A DNA stretch of 64,000 nt from Burkholderiaceae bacterium (lineage in GTDB: Bacteria > Pseudomonadota > Gammaproteobacteria > Burkholderiales > Burkholderiaceae_C). The stretch lies in assembly GCA_024235895.1 (NCBI GenBank), contig JACKLM010000002.1:62001-126000 (forward strand), written 5' to 3'. Under the pieces are notes generated by a model. The model had not been told where the DNA came from. It made no database searches and saw only the letters and a program-made list of their open reading frames with translations. A program made the translations under genes and the position numbers. How positions within the stretch are numbered: position 1 is the stretch's first letter; every line of letters begins with the position of its first letter. Below, in pieces: positions 43,499 through 52,137 of this stretch.

Positions 43499-43554
43499 GC
43501 AGCGTGCGGGCCATGCCCGGGCCGGGCGCGGCCCGGGCATGGCCCGCACGCTGC
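43499..43554 (+). terminator. 25-bp perfect stem-loop
   Basis: A perfect 25-bp inverted repeat (43499-43523 with 43530-43554) with a six-base loop lies 37 bases after the ferritin-like stop. No T-run follows, so it is more likely an mRNA-stabilising or attenuating hairpin, or a Rho-assisted end, than a classic terminator. Confidence 0.55.
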
Positions 43555-43560
43555 ACAGCC

Positions 43561-43585
43561 CGACCCGACCCGACCCGACCCGAAA
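43561..43585 (+). repeat. CGACC pentamer tandem repeat
   Basis: Four exact CGACC units followed by a partial one lie immediately after the large hairpin and before the ribosome-binding site (AGGAG) of the RidA gene. Short repeats like this can change length by slippage and so alter the leader. Confidence 0.6.
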
Positions 43586-43613
43586 CCGAACGCACCGACG
43601 AGGAGACACCCCC

Positions 43614-44018
43614 ATGCAGTTTCTGACCCCCGAAGGCTGGAAGGCCCCGATCGGCTACGCCAACGGCATCGCGGTCGACGCCGGCCGCATCGTCTTCGTC
43701 GCCGGCCAGGTCGGCTGGAATGCCCAGCAGGTGTTCGAGTCCGAGGACCTGGTGCCGCAGTTCGAGCAGGCCCTGAACAACGTCGTCGCCGTGCTGGCCG
43801 TCGCCGGCGGCCGGCCCGAGCACATCTGCCGCATGACCGCCTACTGCTGCGACAAGCCGGCATACCTGGCCGCGCGCAAGCAGCTCGGCGGCATCTGGCG
43901 CCGCATCATCGGCAACCACTACCCGGCGATGAGCATGATCTTCGTCTCCGACCTGCTCGACCACCCGGGCAAGATCGAGCTCGAGGCCACTGCGGTGCTG
44001 CCGCGCACCGCGGGCTGA
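43614..44018 (+). CDS. RidA-family protein
   Basis: 134 residues. Landmarks are IGYANGIAVDAGRIVFVAGQVGW, FEQALNNVVAVLAVAGGRPEHICRMTAYC and HYPAMSMIFVSDLLDHPGKIELEATAV. AGGAGACACCCCC precedes ATG 43614. Unlike the RidA at 21941 it lies in an aromatic-catabolism context, between the korAB group and the second 2-oxoacid oxidoreductase. It may have been recruited for a thioester or ketone-type reaction rather than imine hydrolysis; this is not provable here. It contains several cysteines (ICRMTAYCCDK), unusual for the family. Confidence 0.82.
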   Translation: MQFLTPEGWKAPIGYANGIAVDAGRIVFVAGQVGWNAQQVFESEDLVPQFEQALNNVVAVLAVAGGRPEHICRMTAYCCDKPAYLAARKQLGGIWRRIIGNHYPAMSMIFVSDLLDHPGKIELEATAVLPRTAG

Positions 44019-44043
44019 CCGCCGGCCAGCCGAGGATCTCCCG

Positions 44044-44604
44044 ATGCTGCAGATCGTCATCCAGGGCCGCGGCGGCCAGGGTGCGCAGACCGCGGGCAAC
44101 CTGCTCGCCGCCGCGCATTTCGCCGCCGGGCGCCAGGTGCAGTGCTTCGCCAGCTACGGCGGCGCGCGCCGCGGCACGCCGGTCAGCTCGTTTCTTCGCG
44201 TCGACGACCGCCCGGTGCGGCTGCGCTGCGACATCGAGCGCGCCGACGCCATCCTGTGCTTCGACGCCAGCCTGCTCGCCGGCCCGCTGCTGGGCTGCGC
44301 CGATGCGCGCACGCTGGTCGTCGTCAACTCGGCGCGGCCGGCGGCCGAGTTCGCGCACGAGCTGCCCGGGCGCCACGTGATCCCGGTCGACGGGCTGGCG
44401 ATCGCGCGCCGCCACGGCCTGGGCCGCATCGTCAACTCGGCGCTGCTCGGCGGCCTGGCGCGCGCCGTCGGCGCGCCGTCGCTGGCGGTGCTGCAGGCGA
44501 CGCTGAACGAGCGCTCGCCCAAGCTGCGCGACGAGAACCTCGCCGCCTGCGAGGCCGGCTGGCAGGCGGTCGACGCGCAGCTGCGCGAGGAGGCGCCGCG
44601 ATGA
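44044..44604 (+). CDS. padE: 2-oxoacid oxidoreductase gamma subunit, probable phenylglyoxylate dehydrogenase PadE
   Basis: 186 residues: IVIQGRGGQGAQTAGNLLAAAHF and CFASYGGARRGTPVSSFLRV define the gamma subunit of pyruvate/2-oxoacid:ferredoxin-type enzymes. It is the first gene of a four-gene set (gamma, FAD/4Fe-4S, alpha, beta) that resembles padEFGHI of Azoarcus/Aromatoleum, whose enzyme oxidises phenylglyoxylate to benzoyl-CoA with NAD+. The setting beside benzoyl-CoA genes supports this. A pyruvate or other aryl-2-oxoacid enzyme remains possible. It overlaps the next gene by four bases. Confidence 0.65.
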   Translation: MLQIVIQGRGGQGAQTAGNLLAAAHFAAGRQVQCFASYGGARRGTPVSSFLRVDDRPVRLRCDIERADAILCFDASLLAGPLLGCADARTLVVVNSARPAAEFAHELPGRHVIPVDGLAIARRHGLGRIVNSALLGGLARAVGAPSLAVLQATLNERSPKLRDENLAACEAGWQAVDAQLREEAPR

Positions 44605-46283
44605 GCATCGCCCCGTCCGCGACCCCGGCCGGCGTCGCGCCGACCTGGACCACCGGCAGCACCGAGGTCTTCAAGACCGGCACCTGGCGCGCGTCGCTGG
44701 CGCGCCATGTCCACGCGCCTTCGCCGTGCCACCAGGCCTGCCCGGTCGGTGGCGATATCGCCGAGTGGATCGGCCACGCGCGCGCCGGCGACTGGCGCGG
44801 CGCCTGGGAGGTGCTGACGCGCCACAACCCCTTCCCGGCGATCGCTGGCCGCATCTGCCACCACCCCTGCGAGACCGCGTGCAACCGCAAGGGCTACGAC
44901 GAGGCGGTCTCGATCTGCAAGCTGGAACGCGCCGCCGGTGACCGCGCGCTGGCCCAGCGTTGGGGCTTCGCGCCGCCGGCGGCCGAGCGTGCCGGCAGCG
45001 TCGCCGTCGTCGGTGGCGGCCCGGCCGGGCTGTCGGCGGCGTTCCAGCTGCGCCGGCGCGGCTGGCAGGTCACGCTGTTCGAGTCGAGTGCCGCGCTCGG
45101 CGGGCTGATGCGCCACGGGATCCCGTCGTACCGGCTCGCGCGCGAGGTGCTGGACGCCGAGATCGCCCGCATCGTGGTACTCGGCGTCGACGTGAAGCTG
45201 GGCGCCGCGGTCGACTCGCCGCAGGCGCTCGCGGCGCTGCGCGAGTCGCACGATGCGGTCTTCGTCGCCACCGGCGCGGCGCGCCCGAAGCGACTGCCGC
45301 AGCTCGCGCCCGACGGCGTTCGCGTGCTCGACGGCGCGGCCTACCTCGCCGCGTGCAGCGCCGGTGCGTCGCCGGCGCTCGGGCCGCGCGTGATCGTGAT
45401 CGGCGGCGGCAGCGCGGCGATGGACGCCGCGCGCAGCGCACGCCGCGCCGGCCACGCGGTGACCGTGCTGGCGCTGGAATCGCGCGACCAGATGCCGGCG
45501 CAGCGCGAGGAGCTCGACGAGGCGCTGGAGGAAGGCATCACGCTCGCCGACGGCGCGATGCTGCAGCGGCTGGAGCCGGCACCCGACGGACTGCGGCTGC
45601 ACTGCACGCGGGTGCGATTCGAGCGCGGCGACGCGCCGGGCCGGTTCCGCGTCGAGGCGGTCGAAGGCAGCGGGTTTGCGATAGCCGCCGACGCGGTGCT
45701 GGTCTCGATCGGCGCCGATGCGGACCTGACCCCGTTCGACGGCGTCGTCGCTGCCGACGGCGCGCTGCTGGCCGCCGGGCGCGACGGCGCGACCGGGGCC
45801 GACGGCTTCTGGGCCGGCGGCGATGTCGCGAGCATGGCACGCTTCGTCACCGAGGCGGTCGGCATGGGCAAGCGCGCGGCGCTGTCGATCGACCGCCAGC
45901 TGCGCGCCGACGCCGGCGAGGATCTCGGCGCCGCCGCCGCCGACGAGGGCGCGCCGGTGCCGCTGGCGTCGATCGCGACCTGGTACCACGGCCACGCCGC
46001 GCGCGCCGCGGCGCCGACGCTGGCGCCCGAGTTGCGGCTGCGCGACGGCGCCGAGGTCCAGCTCGGCCTCGAGGTCGAGCAGGCGCTGGCCGAAGCGGTG
46101 CGCTGCTTCTCCTGCGGCAGCTGCACCGCGTGCGACAACTGCGTCACCGTCTGCCCCGACCTGGCGGTCTCGCGCGCGCCGGGCGGCGGCTACCTGGTCA
46201 GCCTGGACTACTGCAAGGGCTGCGGGCTTTGCGTGCGCGAATGCCCGACCGGGTCGATGCGGATGGAGGAGGAGGCCCGATGA
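44601..46283 (+). CDS. FAD/NAD(P) oxidoreductase fused to 2[4Fe-4S] ferredoxin (PadH-PadF-like fusion)
   Basis: 560 residues. Residues about 40-110 form the GltD-type iron-sulfur domain (CHQACPVGGDIAEWI, ICHHPCETACNRKG). Residues about 130-450 are the two-dinucleotide-binding flavoprotein (SVAVVGGGPAGLSAAFQLRR, VIVIGGGSAAMDAARSARRA). The C-terminal 60 residues carry two cluster motifs, CGSCTACDNCVTVCPD and CKGCGLCVRECPTGS, like the delta subunit of 2-oxoacid oxidoreductases. In Azoarcus the flavoprotein (PadH) and ferredoxin (PadF) are separate; here they appear as one chain. It would move electrons from the 2-oxoacid site to NAD+. Confidence 0.75.
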   Translation: MSIAPSATPAGVAPTWTTGSTEVFKTGTWRASLARHVHAPSPCHQACPVGGDIAEWIGHARAGDWRGAWEVLTRHNPFPAIAGRICHHPCETACNRKGYDEAVSICKLERAAGDRALAQRWGFAPPAAERAGSVAVVGGGPAGLSAAFQLRRRGWQVTLFESSAALGGLMRHGIPSYRLAREVLDAEIARIVVLGVDVKLGAAVDSPQALAALRESHDAVFVATGAARPKRLPQLAPDGVRVLDGAAYLAACSAGASPALGPRVIVIGGGSAAMDAARSARRAGHAVTVLALESRDQMPAQREELDEALEEGITLADGAMLQRLEPAPDGLRLHCTRVRFERGDAPGRFRVEAVEGSGFAIAADAVLVSIGADADLTPFDGVVAADGALLAAGRDGATGADGFWAGGDVASMARFVTEAVGMGKRAALSIDRQLRADAGEDLGAAAADEGAPVPLASIATWYHGHAARAAAPTLAPELRLRDGAEVQLGLEVEQALAEAVRCFSCGSCTACDNCVTVCPDLAVSRAPGGGYLVSLDYCKGCGLCVRECPTGSMRMEEEAR

Positions 46284-47464
46284 ACGCCCCCGAGACGTTG
46301 CCGGCGCGCGCCCCGTCGCCGGTGCTGCTGACCGGCAACCACGCGGTTGCCTGGGGCGCGCGACTGGCGCGGCCGCAGGTCGCGCCGGTCTACCCGATCA
46401 CGCCACAGACCCCGGTGCTGGAGCTGCTGACCGAGTTCCAGGCGCGCGGCGAGTTCGACGCCGAGATCATGACCGTCGAGTCCGAGCACTCGGTGATGTC
46501 GGCCTGCATCCCGGCGTCGCTCGCCGGCACGCGCGTCTTCACCGCCACCGCGTCGCAGGGCCTGCTGCTGATGCACGAGGTGCTGCACTATGCGGTCGGC
46601 GCGCGCGCGCCGATCGTGATGGCCAACGTCAACCGCACGGTCGCCTCGCCCTGGGCCTTCTGGCCCGACCAGACCGACAGCCTCGCGCAGCGCGATACCG
46701 GCTGGATCCAGTATTACGTCGAGACCGCGCAGGAGGCGCTCGACACCGTGCTGCAGGCCTACCGCGTCGCCGAGCAGGTGCTGCTGCCGGCGATGATCAA
46801 CCTCGACGCCTTTTACGTCTCGCACGCGCTGGAGCCGGTGGCAATCCCGCCGCAGTCGCTCGCCGACGCCTACCTGCCGCGCTTCGCGCCGGCGCAGCGG
46901 CTCGACACCGAGCGCCCGTCGGGCTGGGGCCATGTCGTCAACCAGGACATGTTCTACCGCCACCGGCAGGCGATCGAGCAGGCGATGCAGTCGGTGCCGG
47001 CGCTGGCCGCCGACGCCGACCGCGAATGGGCCGAGCGCACCGGCCGCAGCTGGGGCGTCGTCGAGCGCTACCGCTGCGAAGGGGCGGTGACCGTCGTCGT
47101 CACGATGGGCAGCATGTGCGGCAATGCGCGCGAGGCCGTCGACGCGCTGCGCGCCGAAGGGCACGCCGTCGGGCTGGTCAAGCTGCGGCTGTTCCGCCCG
47201 CTGCCGGCGGCGGCGCTGCGCGCGGCGTTGGCCGGGGTGCGCGACGCCGTCGTCCTCGACCGCAACCACTCGCCCGGCGTCGGCGGCGTGCTGCACCAGG
47301 AGCTGCGCGCGGCGCTGTACGGCATGGCGGGCGCGCCGCGCGTGCACGGGCTGCTCGCCGGCGTCGGCGGCGTCAACGTGCCGCCGGACCGCATCGCCGC
47401 CTTCGTGCTCGACGCCGCGCGCGCCGACCGCGACCCCGGCTTCGCATCGACCTGGGTGAGGTGA
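46280..47464 (+). CDS. padG: 2-oxoacid oxidoreductase alpha subunit, probable PadG
   Basis: 394 residues. LTGNHAVAWGARLARPQVAP and YPITPQTPVLELLTEFQARG start the alpha domain; TVESEHSVMSACIPASLAG, FTATASQGLLLMHEVLHYAV and ANVNRTVASPWAFWPDQTDS are the PorA-type core. The C-terminal part (VVVTMGSMCGNAREAVDALR, KLRLFRPLPAAAL) is the transketolase-C-like domain. It should bind the 2-oxoacid together with the beta subunit. The start overlaps the previous stop by four bases. Confidence 0.7.
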   Translation: MNAPETLPARAPSPVLLTGNHAVAWGARLARPQVAPVYPITPQTPVLELLTEFQARGEFDAEIMTVESEHSVMSACIPASLAGTRVFTATASQGLLLMHEVLHYAVGARAPIVMANVNRTVASPWAFWPDQTDSLAQRDTGWIQYYVETAQEALDTVLQAYRVAEQVLLPAMINLDAFYVSHALEPVAIPPQSLADAYLPRFAPAQRLDTERPSGWGHVVNQDMFYRHRQAIEQAMQSVPALAADADREWAERTGRSWGVVERYRCEGAVTVVVTMGSMCGNAREAVDALRAEGHAVGLVKLRLFRPLPAAALRAALAGVRDAVVLDRNHSPGVGGVLHQELRAALYGMAGAPRVHGLLAGVGGVNVPPDRIAAFVLDAARADRDPGFASTWVR

Positions 47465-47469
47465 CCCCG

Positions 47470-48393
47470 ATGACCCCCGAGACCGCCGTCCCCACCCTGC
47501 CGCCCACGACCGGTGCCGCCGCCGCGATGCTGTGCTCCGGCCACGCGGCCTGCCCGGGCTGCATCGACGCGCTGTCGGCGCGCCACGTGCTGGCAGAGAT
47601 CGGCGCCGATGCGATGGCGGTGATCCCGCCGTCGTGCATGGCGATCATCGCCGGCCCGCAGCCGTACAGCTCGCTGAAGATCCCGGTCTACCAGCCGACG
47701 CTGGAGGCCAGCGCCGCCGCCGCCTCCGGACTGCGGCGCGCCCTGGACGCCCAGGGCAAGCACGAGACGACGGTCGTCGTGCTCGCCGGCGACGGCGGCA
47801 CCTACGACATCGGCTTCCAGTGCCTGAGCTCGGCCGCCGAGCGCAACGAGGATTTCCTCTACGTCTGCCTGGACAACGAGGGTTACATGAATACCGGCGC
47901 GCAGAAGTCCTCGTCGACGCCGCACTACGCGTGGACCGGGTCGACCCCGGCGGGCAAGACGACGCGCAAGAAGAACCTGCTGGAGATCATGGCCGCGCAC
48001 CGCATCCCGTACGCGGCCACCGCCAGCGCCAGCCACCTGGAGGACCTGCGGCGCAAGGTGCGCAAGGCCAAGGCGATGCGCGGCACGCGCGTGCTGTCGC
48101 TGCTGATCCCCTGCCTGGATGGCTGGGGGATCGCCGACGACGCCGGGCTGATGGCCGCGCGGCTGGCGGTCGACAGCGGCGCCTTCCCGCTCGTCGAGGT
48201 CGAGGACGGCGAACGCTGGACCGTCAATTCGGGCAAATCTCGACCGATCGGCGAGTACCTGGCGATCCAGCGGCGCTATCGTCATCTGGACGCTGCGGGC
48301 ATCGTCGCCCTACAGTCCGAGGTCGACGCCGGCTGGGACAGGCTGCATCGCCTGGCACAAGCGTCCACGCAGGCGGCCGCATCGGCCGCCTGA
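47470..48393 (+). CDS. padI: 2-oxoacid oxidoreductase beta subunit, probable PadI
   Basis: 307 residues. TPP binding: VVVLAGDGGTYDIGFQCLSS with the later CLDNEGYMNTGAQKSSSTP; cluster cysteines CSGHAACPGC near the N-terminus and another in the LLIPCLDGWGIADD block. This is the PorB pattern. It completes the second 2-oxoacid oxidoreductase and ends 24 bases before the ABC-transporter binding protein gene, so the operon probably continues into transport. Confidence 0.72.
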   Translation: MTPETAVPTLPPTTGAAAAMLCSGHAACPGCIDALSARHVLAEIGADAMAVIPPSCMAIIAGPQPYSSLKIPVYQPTLEASAAAASGLRRALDAQGKHETTVVVLAGDGGTYDIGFQCLSSAAERNEDFLYVCLDNEGYMNTGAQKSSSTPHYAWTGSTPAGKTTRKKNLLEIMAAHRIPYAATASASHLEDLRRKVRKAKAMRGTRVLSLLIPCLDGWGIADDAGLMAARLAVDSGAFPLVEVEDGERWTVNSGKSRPIGEYLAIQRRYRHLDAAGIVALQSEVDAGWDRLHRLAQASTQAAASAA

Positions 48394-48417
48394 AACCGAA
48401 ACCCTAGGAGACATGCG

Positions 48418-49596
48418 ATGAGAGGATCCCACCGAGTGCCACTGGCCGGCGCCCTTGCCGCGGCGGCCGCCGCGCTGACGCTGGCCGCCGGCCCCGCCGC
48501 CGCGCAATCCGGCCCGCTGAAGGTCGGGCTGATGCTGCCGTTCACCGGCACCTACGCCAAGCTGGGCGATGCGATCGAGAACGGCTTCAGGCTCTACATC
48601 GACGAGTCCGGCGGCAAGCTCGGCGGGCGCACGGTCGAGTTCGTCAAGCTCGACGACGAGTCCGACCCGGCGAAGGCGACCGACAACATCAACAAGCTGA
48701 TCAAGCGCGACAACGTCGACGTCGTCGTCGGTACCGTGCACTCGGGTGTCGCGGCGGCGATGGCGCGCGTGGCCAAGCAGACCGGCACGCTGCTGATGGT
48801 GCCCAACGCCGGCGCCGGCGTCGTCACCGGCGCGCTGTGCGCGCCGAACATCTTCCGCAGCTCGTTCTCGAACTGGCAGACCGGCTACGCCACCGGCGAG
48901 GCGATGGCCAAGCGCGGCCCCAAGCGCGCGGTCACGATCACCTGGAAGTACGCGGCCGGCGACGAGATGGTCGGTGGCTTCAAGGAATCGTTCACGAAGG
49001 CCGGAGGGCAGGTCCTGAAGGATTTGACCGTGCCGTTCCCGCAGGTCGAGTTCCAGGCGCTGCTGACCGAGATCGCGGCGCTCAAGCCCGACGCCGTGTT
49101 CGCCTTCTTCGCCGGCGGTGGTGCGGTCAAGTTCGTCAAGGACTATGCCGCGGCGGGGCTCAAGAGCATCCCGCTGTACGGCACCGGCTTCCTGACCGAT
49201 GGCACGCTCGAGGCGCAGGGCGAGGCCGCGCAGGGCGTTCTGACGGCGCTGCACTATGCGGATGCGCTCGACACACCACGCGACAACGCTTTCCGGCTCG
49301 CCTACGCCAAGGCGTACAAGCTGCAGCCCGACGTCTACGCGATGCAGGGCTATGACGCCGCGCAAATGCTGGCGATCGGCCTGAAGGCCACAGGCGGCGA
49401 CGCCAAGAAGGTCGCCGAGTTCGGCGCCGCGCTGCGCAAGGCGCGCATCGACAGCCCGCGCGGGCCCTTCACGCTGTCGGCCGCGCACAACCCGGTGCAG
49501 GATCTGTACCTGCGCGAGGTGGTCGGCAACATCAACAAGCCCGTGGGGATTGCGAGCAAGGCACTCGCCGACCCGGCGATCGGCTGCAAGATGTAA
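48418..49596 (+). CDS. ABC transporter substrate-binding protein, Liv family (probably aromatic acid)
   Basis: 392 residues with a signal peptide (LAAAAAALTLAAGPAAAQS). The type I periplasmic-binding fold is shown by GLMLPFTGTYAKLGDAIENG, VVVGTVHSGVAAAMARVAKQ, NAGAGVVTGALCAPNIFRSS and YAMQGYDAAQMLAIGL. Liv-type binding proteins near benzoate or 4-hydroxybenzoate genes usually carry aromatic acids. Here phenylglyoxylate, benzoate or a related acid is likely, by position only. An AGGAG lies before the ATG. Confidence 0.8.
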   Translation: MRGSHRVPLAGALAAAAAALTLAAGPAAAQSGPLKVGLMLPFTGTYAKLGDAIENGFRLYIDESGGKLGGRTVEFVKLDDESDPAKATDNINKLIKRDNVDVVVGTVHSGVAAAMARVAKQTGTLLMVPNAGAGVVTGALCAPNIFRSSFSNWQTGYATGEAMAKRGPKRAVTITWKYAAGDEMVGGFKESFTKAGGQVLKDLTVPFPQVEFQALLTEIAALKPDAVFAFFAGGGAVKFVKDYAAAGLKSIPLYGTGFLTDGTLEAQGEAAQGVLTALHYADALDTPRDNAFRLAYAKAYKLQPDVYAMQGYDAAQMLAIGLKATGGDAKKVAEFGAALRKARIDSPRGPFTLSAAHNPVQDLYLREVVGNINKPVGIASKALADPAIGCKM

Positions 49597-49649
49597 GCAC
49601 TTGCGCGCGGTGAGCGCGGCACCCGCGACCCCGGGTGCCGCGCGTCGCC

Positions 49650-50546
49650 ATGCCTGCCGCCACCATGGACTCCGCCACCTTCCTGATCCAGTGCCTGAAC
49701 GCGCTGCAGTACGGGCTGCTGCTGTTCCTGGTGGCGTCGGGGCTGACGCTGATCTTCGGCATCATGGGCGTGATCAACCTCGCCCACGGCAGCTTCTACA
49801 TGATCGGCGCGTACATGGCCTACGCGCTGGCACCCTGGGTCGGCACCTACCTCGGCGGCGGCTTCTTCGGGACGATGGCGGTCGGGCTGGTGCTCGCGGT
49901 GCTGCTGGGCTACGTGCTGGAGTGGGCCTTCTTCAGCTTCCTGTACGAGCGCGAGCACCTGCAGCAGGTGCTGATGACCTACGGGCTGATCCTGGTCTTC
50001 GAGGAACTGCGCAGCATTCTGGTCGGCAACGATGTCTACGGCGTGCCCGCACCGCCGCTGCTGGCCGGGTCGATCCCGCTCGGCGACGTGATGACCTACC
50101 CGGTGTACCGGCTCTTCATCTCCGCCGTGTGCCTGGTGCTGGCGGCAGCGATGTGGTGGGTGCTGGTGCGCACGCGGCTGGGGATGCGCATCCGCGCCGG
50201 CGCGAGCAACCGCGAGATGGTGCAGGCGATGGGCGTGGACATCCGGCTGCTGTACCGCATCGTCTTCGCCGCCGGCGTGGCGATCGCGGTGTTCGCCGGC
50301 ATGGTCGCCGCACCGGTGTCGTCGGTCTACCCGGGCATGGGCGACCAGGTGCTGATCATCTGCTTCGTCGTCGTCGTCATCGGCGGCATCGGTTCGATCC
50401 GCGGCGCGATGCTGGCTGCACTGTTGATCGGCTTCGTCGAGACCTTCGGGCAGGTCGTCTTCCCGCACGCCGCCGGCGTGCTCGTCTACCTGCTGATGGC
50501 CGCGATCCTGCTGTGGAAACCCGAAGGGCTCTTCCGTGCCGGTTGA
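49650..50546 (+). CDS. livH: ABC transporter permease, LivH type
   Basis: 298 residues from ATG 49650 (ATG 49665 and GTG 49635 are alternatives). About eight membrane segments. LTLIFGIMGVINLAHGSFYM, TRLGMRIRAGASNREMVQAM and VVIGGIGSIRGAMLAALLIG are LivH hallmarks. It forms the channel with LivM. The operon is interrupted after this gene by a 598-base gap containing a repeat element. Confidence 0.85.
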   Translation: MPAATMDSATFLIQCLNALQYGLLLFLVASGLTLIFGIMGVINLAHGSFYMIGAYMAYALAPWVGTYLGGGFFGTMAVGLVLAVLLGYVLEWAFFSFLYEREHLQQVLMTYGLILVFEELRSILVGNDVYGVPAPPLLAGSIPLGDVMTYPVYRLFISAVCLVLAAAMWWVLVRTRLGMRIRAGASNREMVQAMGVDIRLLYRIVFAAGVAIAVFAGMVAAPVSSVYPGMGDQVLIICFVVVVIGGIGSIRGAMLAALLIGFVETFGQVVFPHAAGVLVYLLMAAILLWKPEGLFRAG

Positions 50547-50725
50547 GATGGAGCCCCCACGCTCACTGCGTTCGCTGCCCCCCGAGGGGGCGCTTGCTGC
50601 GGACCGGCAAAGCCGGATCCGCGCAAGGGTTTGGCTGGGGGCGGTTTCGTGCATCGCGGGTGGTGCTGTCGCACCATGGATGAGATGAAAGGCGCCGTGC
50701 TTCACGCCGCGCGTTGCGGCGCTTT
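50547..50725. other. Intergenic GC-rich repeat-like stretch after livH
   Basis: No gene is supported. It contains the hairpin GCCCCCCGAGGGGGC within a context (CTCACTGCGTTCGCTGCC) that I recall as a frequent intergenic motif in Burkholderiales genomes. A short ATG reading frame (MKGAVLHAARCGAFGPLL) begins at 50687 and runs into the repeat element; it looks like the start of a zinc alcohol dehydrogenase but is too short to call. Confidence 0.35.
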
Positions 50726-51098
50726 CGGCCCGTTGCTGACGATCGCCGAGGCCCCTCTTCCTGGTTGGGCGCCAGGACCGCGCGTGCCGAGGACAGCGGG
50801 TGCCCTTTCCCTCCATGTCCCCCGCCGTCGGCTTGCGCCGCCGGCTCCTCCTTTACTTACGGGAAAGGGCACCCGCTGTCCTCGGCGGGCAACCGCAGTG
50901 GTCTTCGACCGTCGAATACCCAGGCGGTGGCAGGCCATGGGTGGCGGGCACCCTCCCACGGAAGTAAAGGAGGAGGGGCGGGCGCAGCCCGGCCCGGGGG
51001 ACATGGAGTGGGAGGGTGCCCGCCACCCATGGCACGCTGGCACATCGAACGCCAAGAGAAGCGAAGGACTGACTTCGACGACCGTCAGCAACGGGCCG
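50726..51098. repeat. REP/BIME-like double hairpin with terminal inverted repeats, copy 2
   Basis: The ends, 50726-50745 and 51079-51098, are 20-base inverted repeats with one mismatch. Inside are two stem-loops: a perfect 26-bp stem (50786-50811 with 50861-50886) and a perfect 25-bp stem (50935-50959 with 51008-51032), their loops in inverted orientation. Loop sequences match those of the element at 31734. No target duplication was seen. It sits between livH and livM. Confidence 0.75.
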
Positions 51099-51144
51099 CA
51101 ACCCGTCCCCGCGCGAACCTGCAGCGCGCACCGGAGGCCTTGAG

Positions 51145-52137
51145 GTGACGATCGATCGTCCCGCCGCGCTCCTCGGTGTCGCCGCCGGTGCGCTGACGCT
51201 GGCGTTGTGGCCGGCCGTGGCAGGCGCCTACGGCATGGACCTGGTCGTCAAGATCATGATTTACGCCATCGCGGCGCTGAGCCTGGAGCTGCTCGTCGGC
51301 CGCACCGGGCTGGTGTGCTTCGGGCAGTCGGCGCTGTTCGGTCTCGGCGCCTACGCGACCGTGCTGCTGGCGCCGGCGGACACCGCGGCGTCGCTGCTGT
51401 GGCTGGCGCCGGCGGCAATCGCGGTGGCGGCCGGCTATGCCTTGTTCATGGGCGCGCTGTCGCTGCGAACGCGCGGCGTCTACTTCATCATGGTCACGCT
51501 GGCGTTCGCGCAGATGGCCTACTACCTCGCGCACGACACGCCGCTGGGCGGCGGCACCGATGGCATCTACCTGAACTTCAGGCCGCAGATCGCGCTCGGG
51601 CAGACGCTGCTGGTCGATATCGACCGGCCGCTGGCGATGTACTACCTCGTGCTCGGATGCCTGGCGGCGGTCTTCGTGCTGCTCGCGCTGCTCGGACGCT
51701 CGCCCTTCGGCCACGCGCTGGCCGGGATCCGCATCAACGAGCAGCGCATGCGCGCCGCGGGCTTCGCGACCTACCCCTACAAGCTCGCCGCCTTCGTGCT
51801 GTCGGGCGCGATCGCCGGCCTCGCGGGGGTGCTGTTCGCGGTCAAGGACGGCTACGTCAACCCGGAGATGCTGAGCTGGCATTTCTCCGGCGCGATCCTG
51901 CTGATGGTCATCCTCGGCGGCATCGGCCACCTGCGCGGCGCGGTGCTGGGCGCCTTCGCCTTCGTGCTGCTGCAGGAATTCTTCAAGGACGAGGCGGTCT
52001 TCGGCGACTGGGCCGAGCACTGGCTGCTCGGCATGGGACTGACGATCATCGTCAGCGTCGCGCTGCTGCCGCGCGGGCTGATCGGTGCCGGCGCGCTGGT
52101 CACGCAGCGCTTGCGGCGACGCACCGGGGGGAGCTGA
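51145..52137 (+). CDS. livM: ABC transporter permease, LivM type
   Basis: 330 residues, GTG start with GGAGG seven bases upstream. About nine to ten membrane segments; LELLVGRTGLVCFGQSALFG, LRTRGVYFIMVTLAFAQMAY, FGHALAGIRINEQRMRAAGF and ILGGIGHLRGAVLGAF are LivM hallmarks. It pairs with LivH. The repeat-filled gap upstream may lower or separate its expression from livH. Its stop overlaps the livG start by one base. Confidence 0.86.
   Translation: MTIDRPAALLGVAAGALTLALWPAVAGAYGMDLVVKIMIYAIAALSLELLVGRTGLVCFGQSALFGLGAYATVLLAPADTAASLLWLAPAAIAVAAGYALFMGALSLRTRGVYFIMVTLAFAQMAYYLAHDTPLGGGTDGIYLNFRPQIALGQTLLVDIDRPLAMYYLVLGCLAAVFVLLALLGRSPFGHALAGIRINEQRMRAAGFATYPYKLAAFVLSGAIAGLAGVLFAVKDGYVNPEMLSWHFSGAILLMVILGGIGHLRGAVLGAFAFVLLQEFFKDEAVFGDWAEHWLLGMGLTIIVSVALLPRGLIGAGALVTQRLRRRTGGS

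Noticed and set aside
50631..51143. Plus-strand frame beginning MKGAVLHAARCG inside the liv gap
   Set aside because: The opening vaguely resembles a zinc alcohol dehydrogenase, but the frame then runs through the hairpin element and has no domain; at most a small relic.
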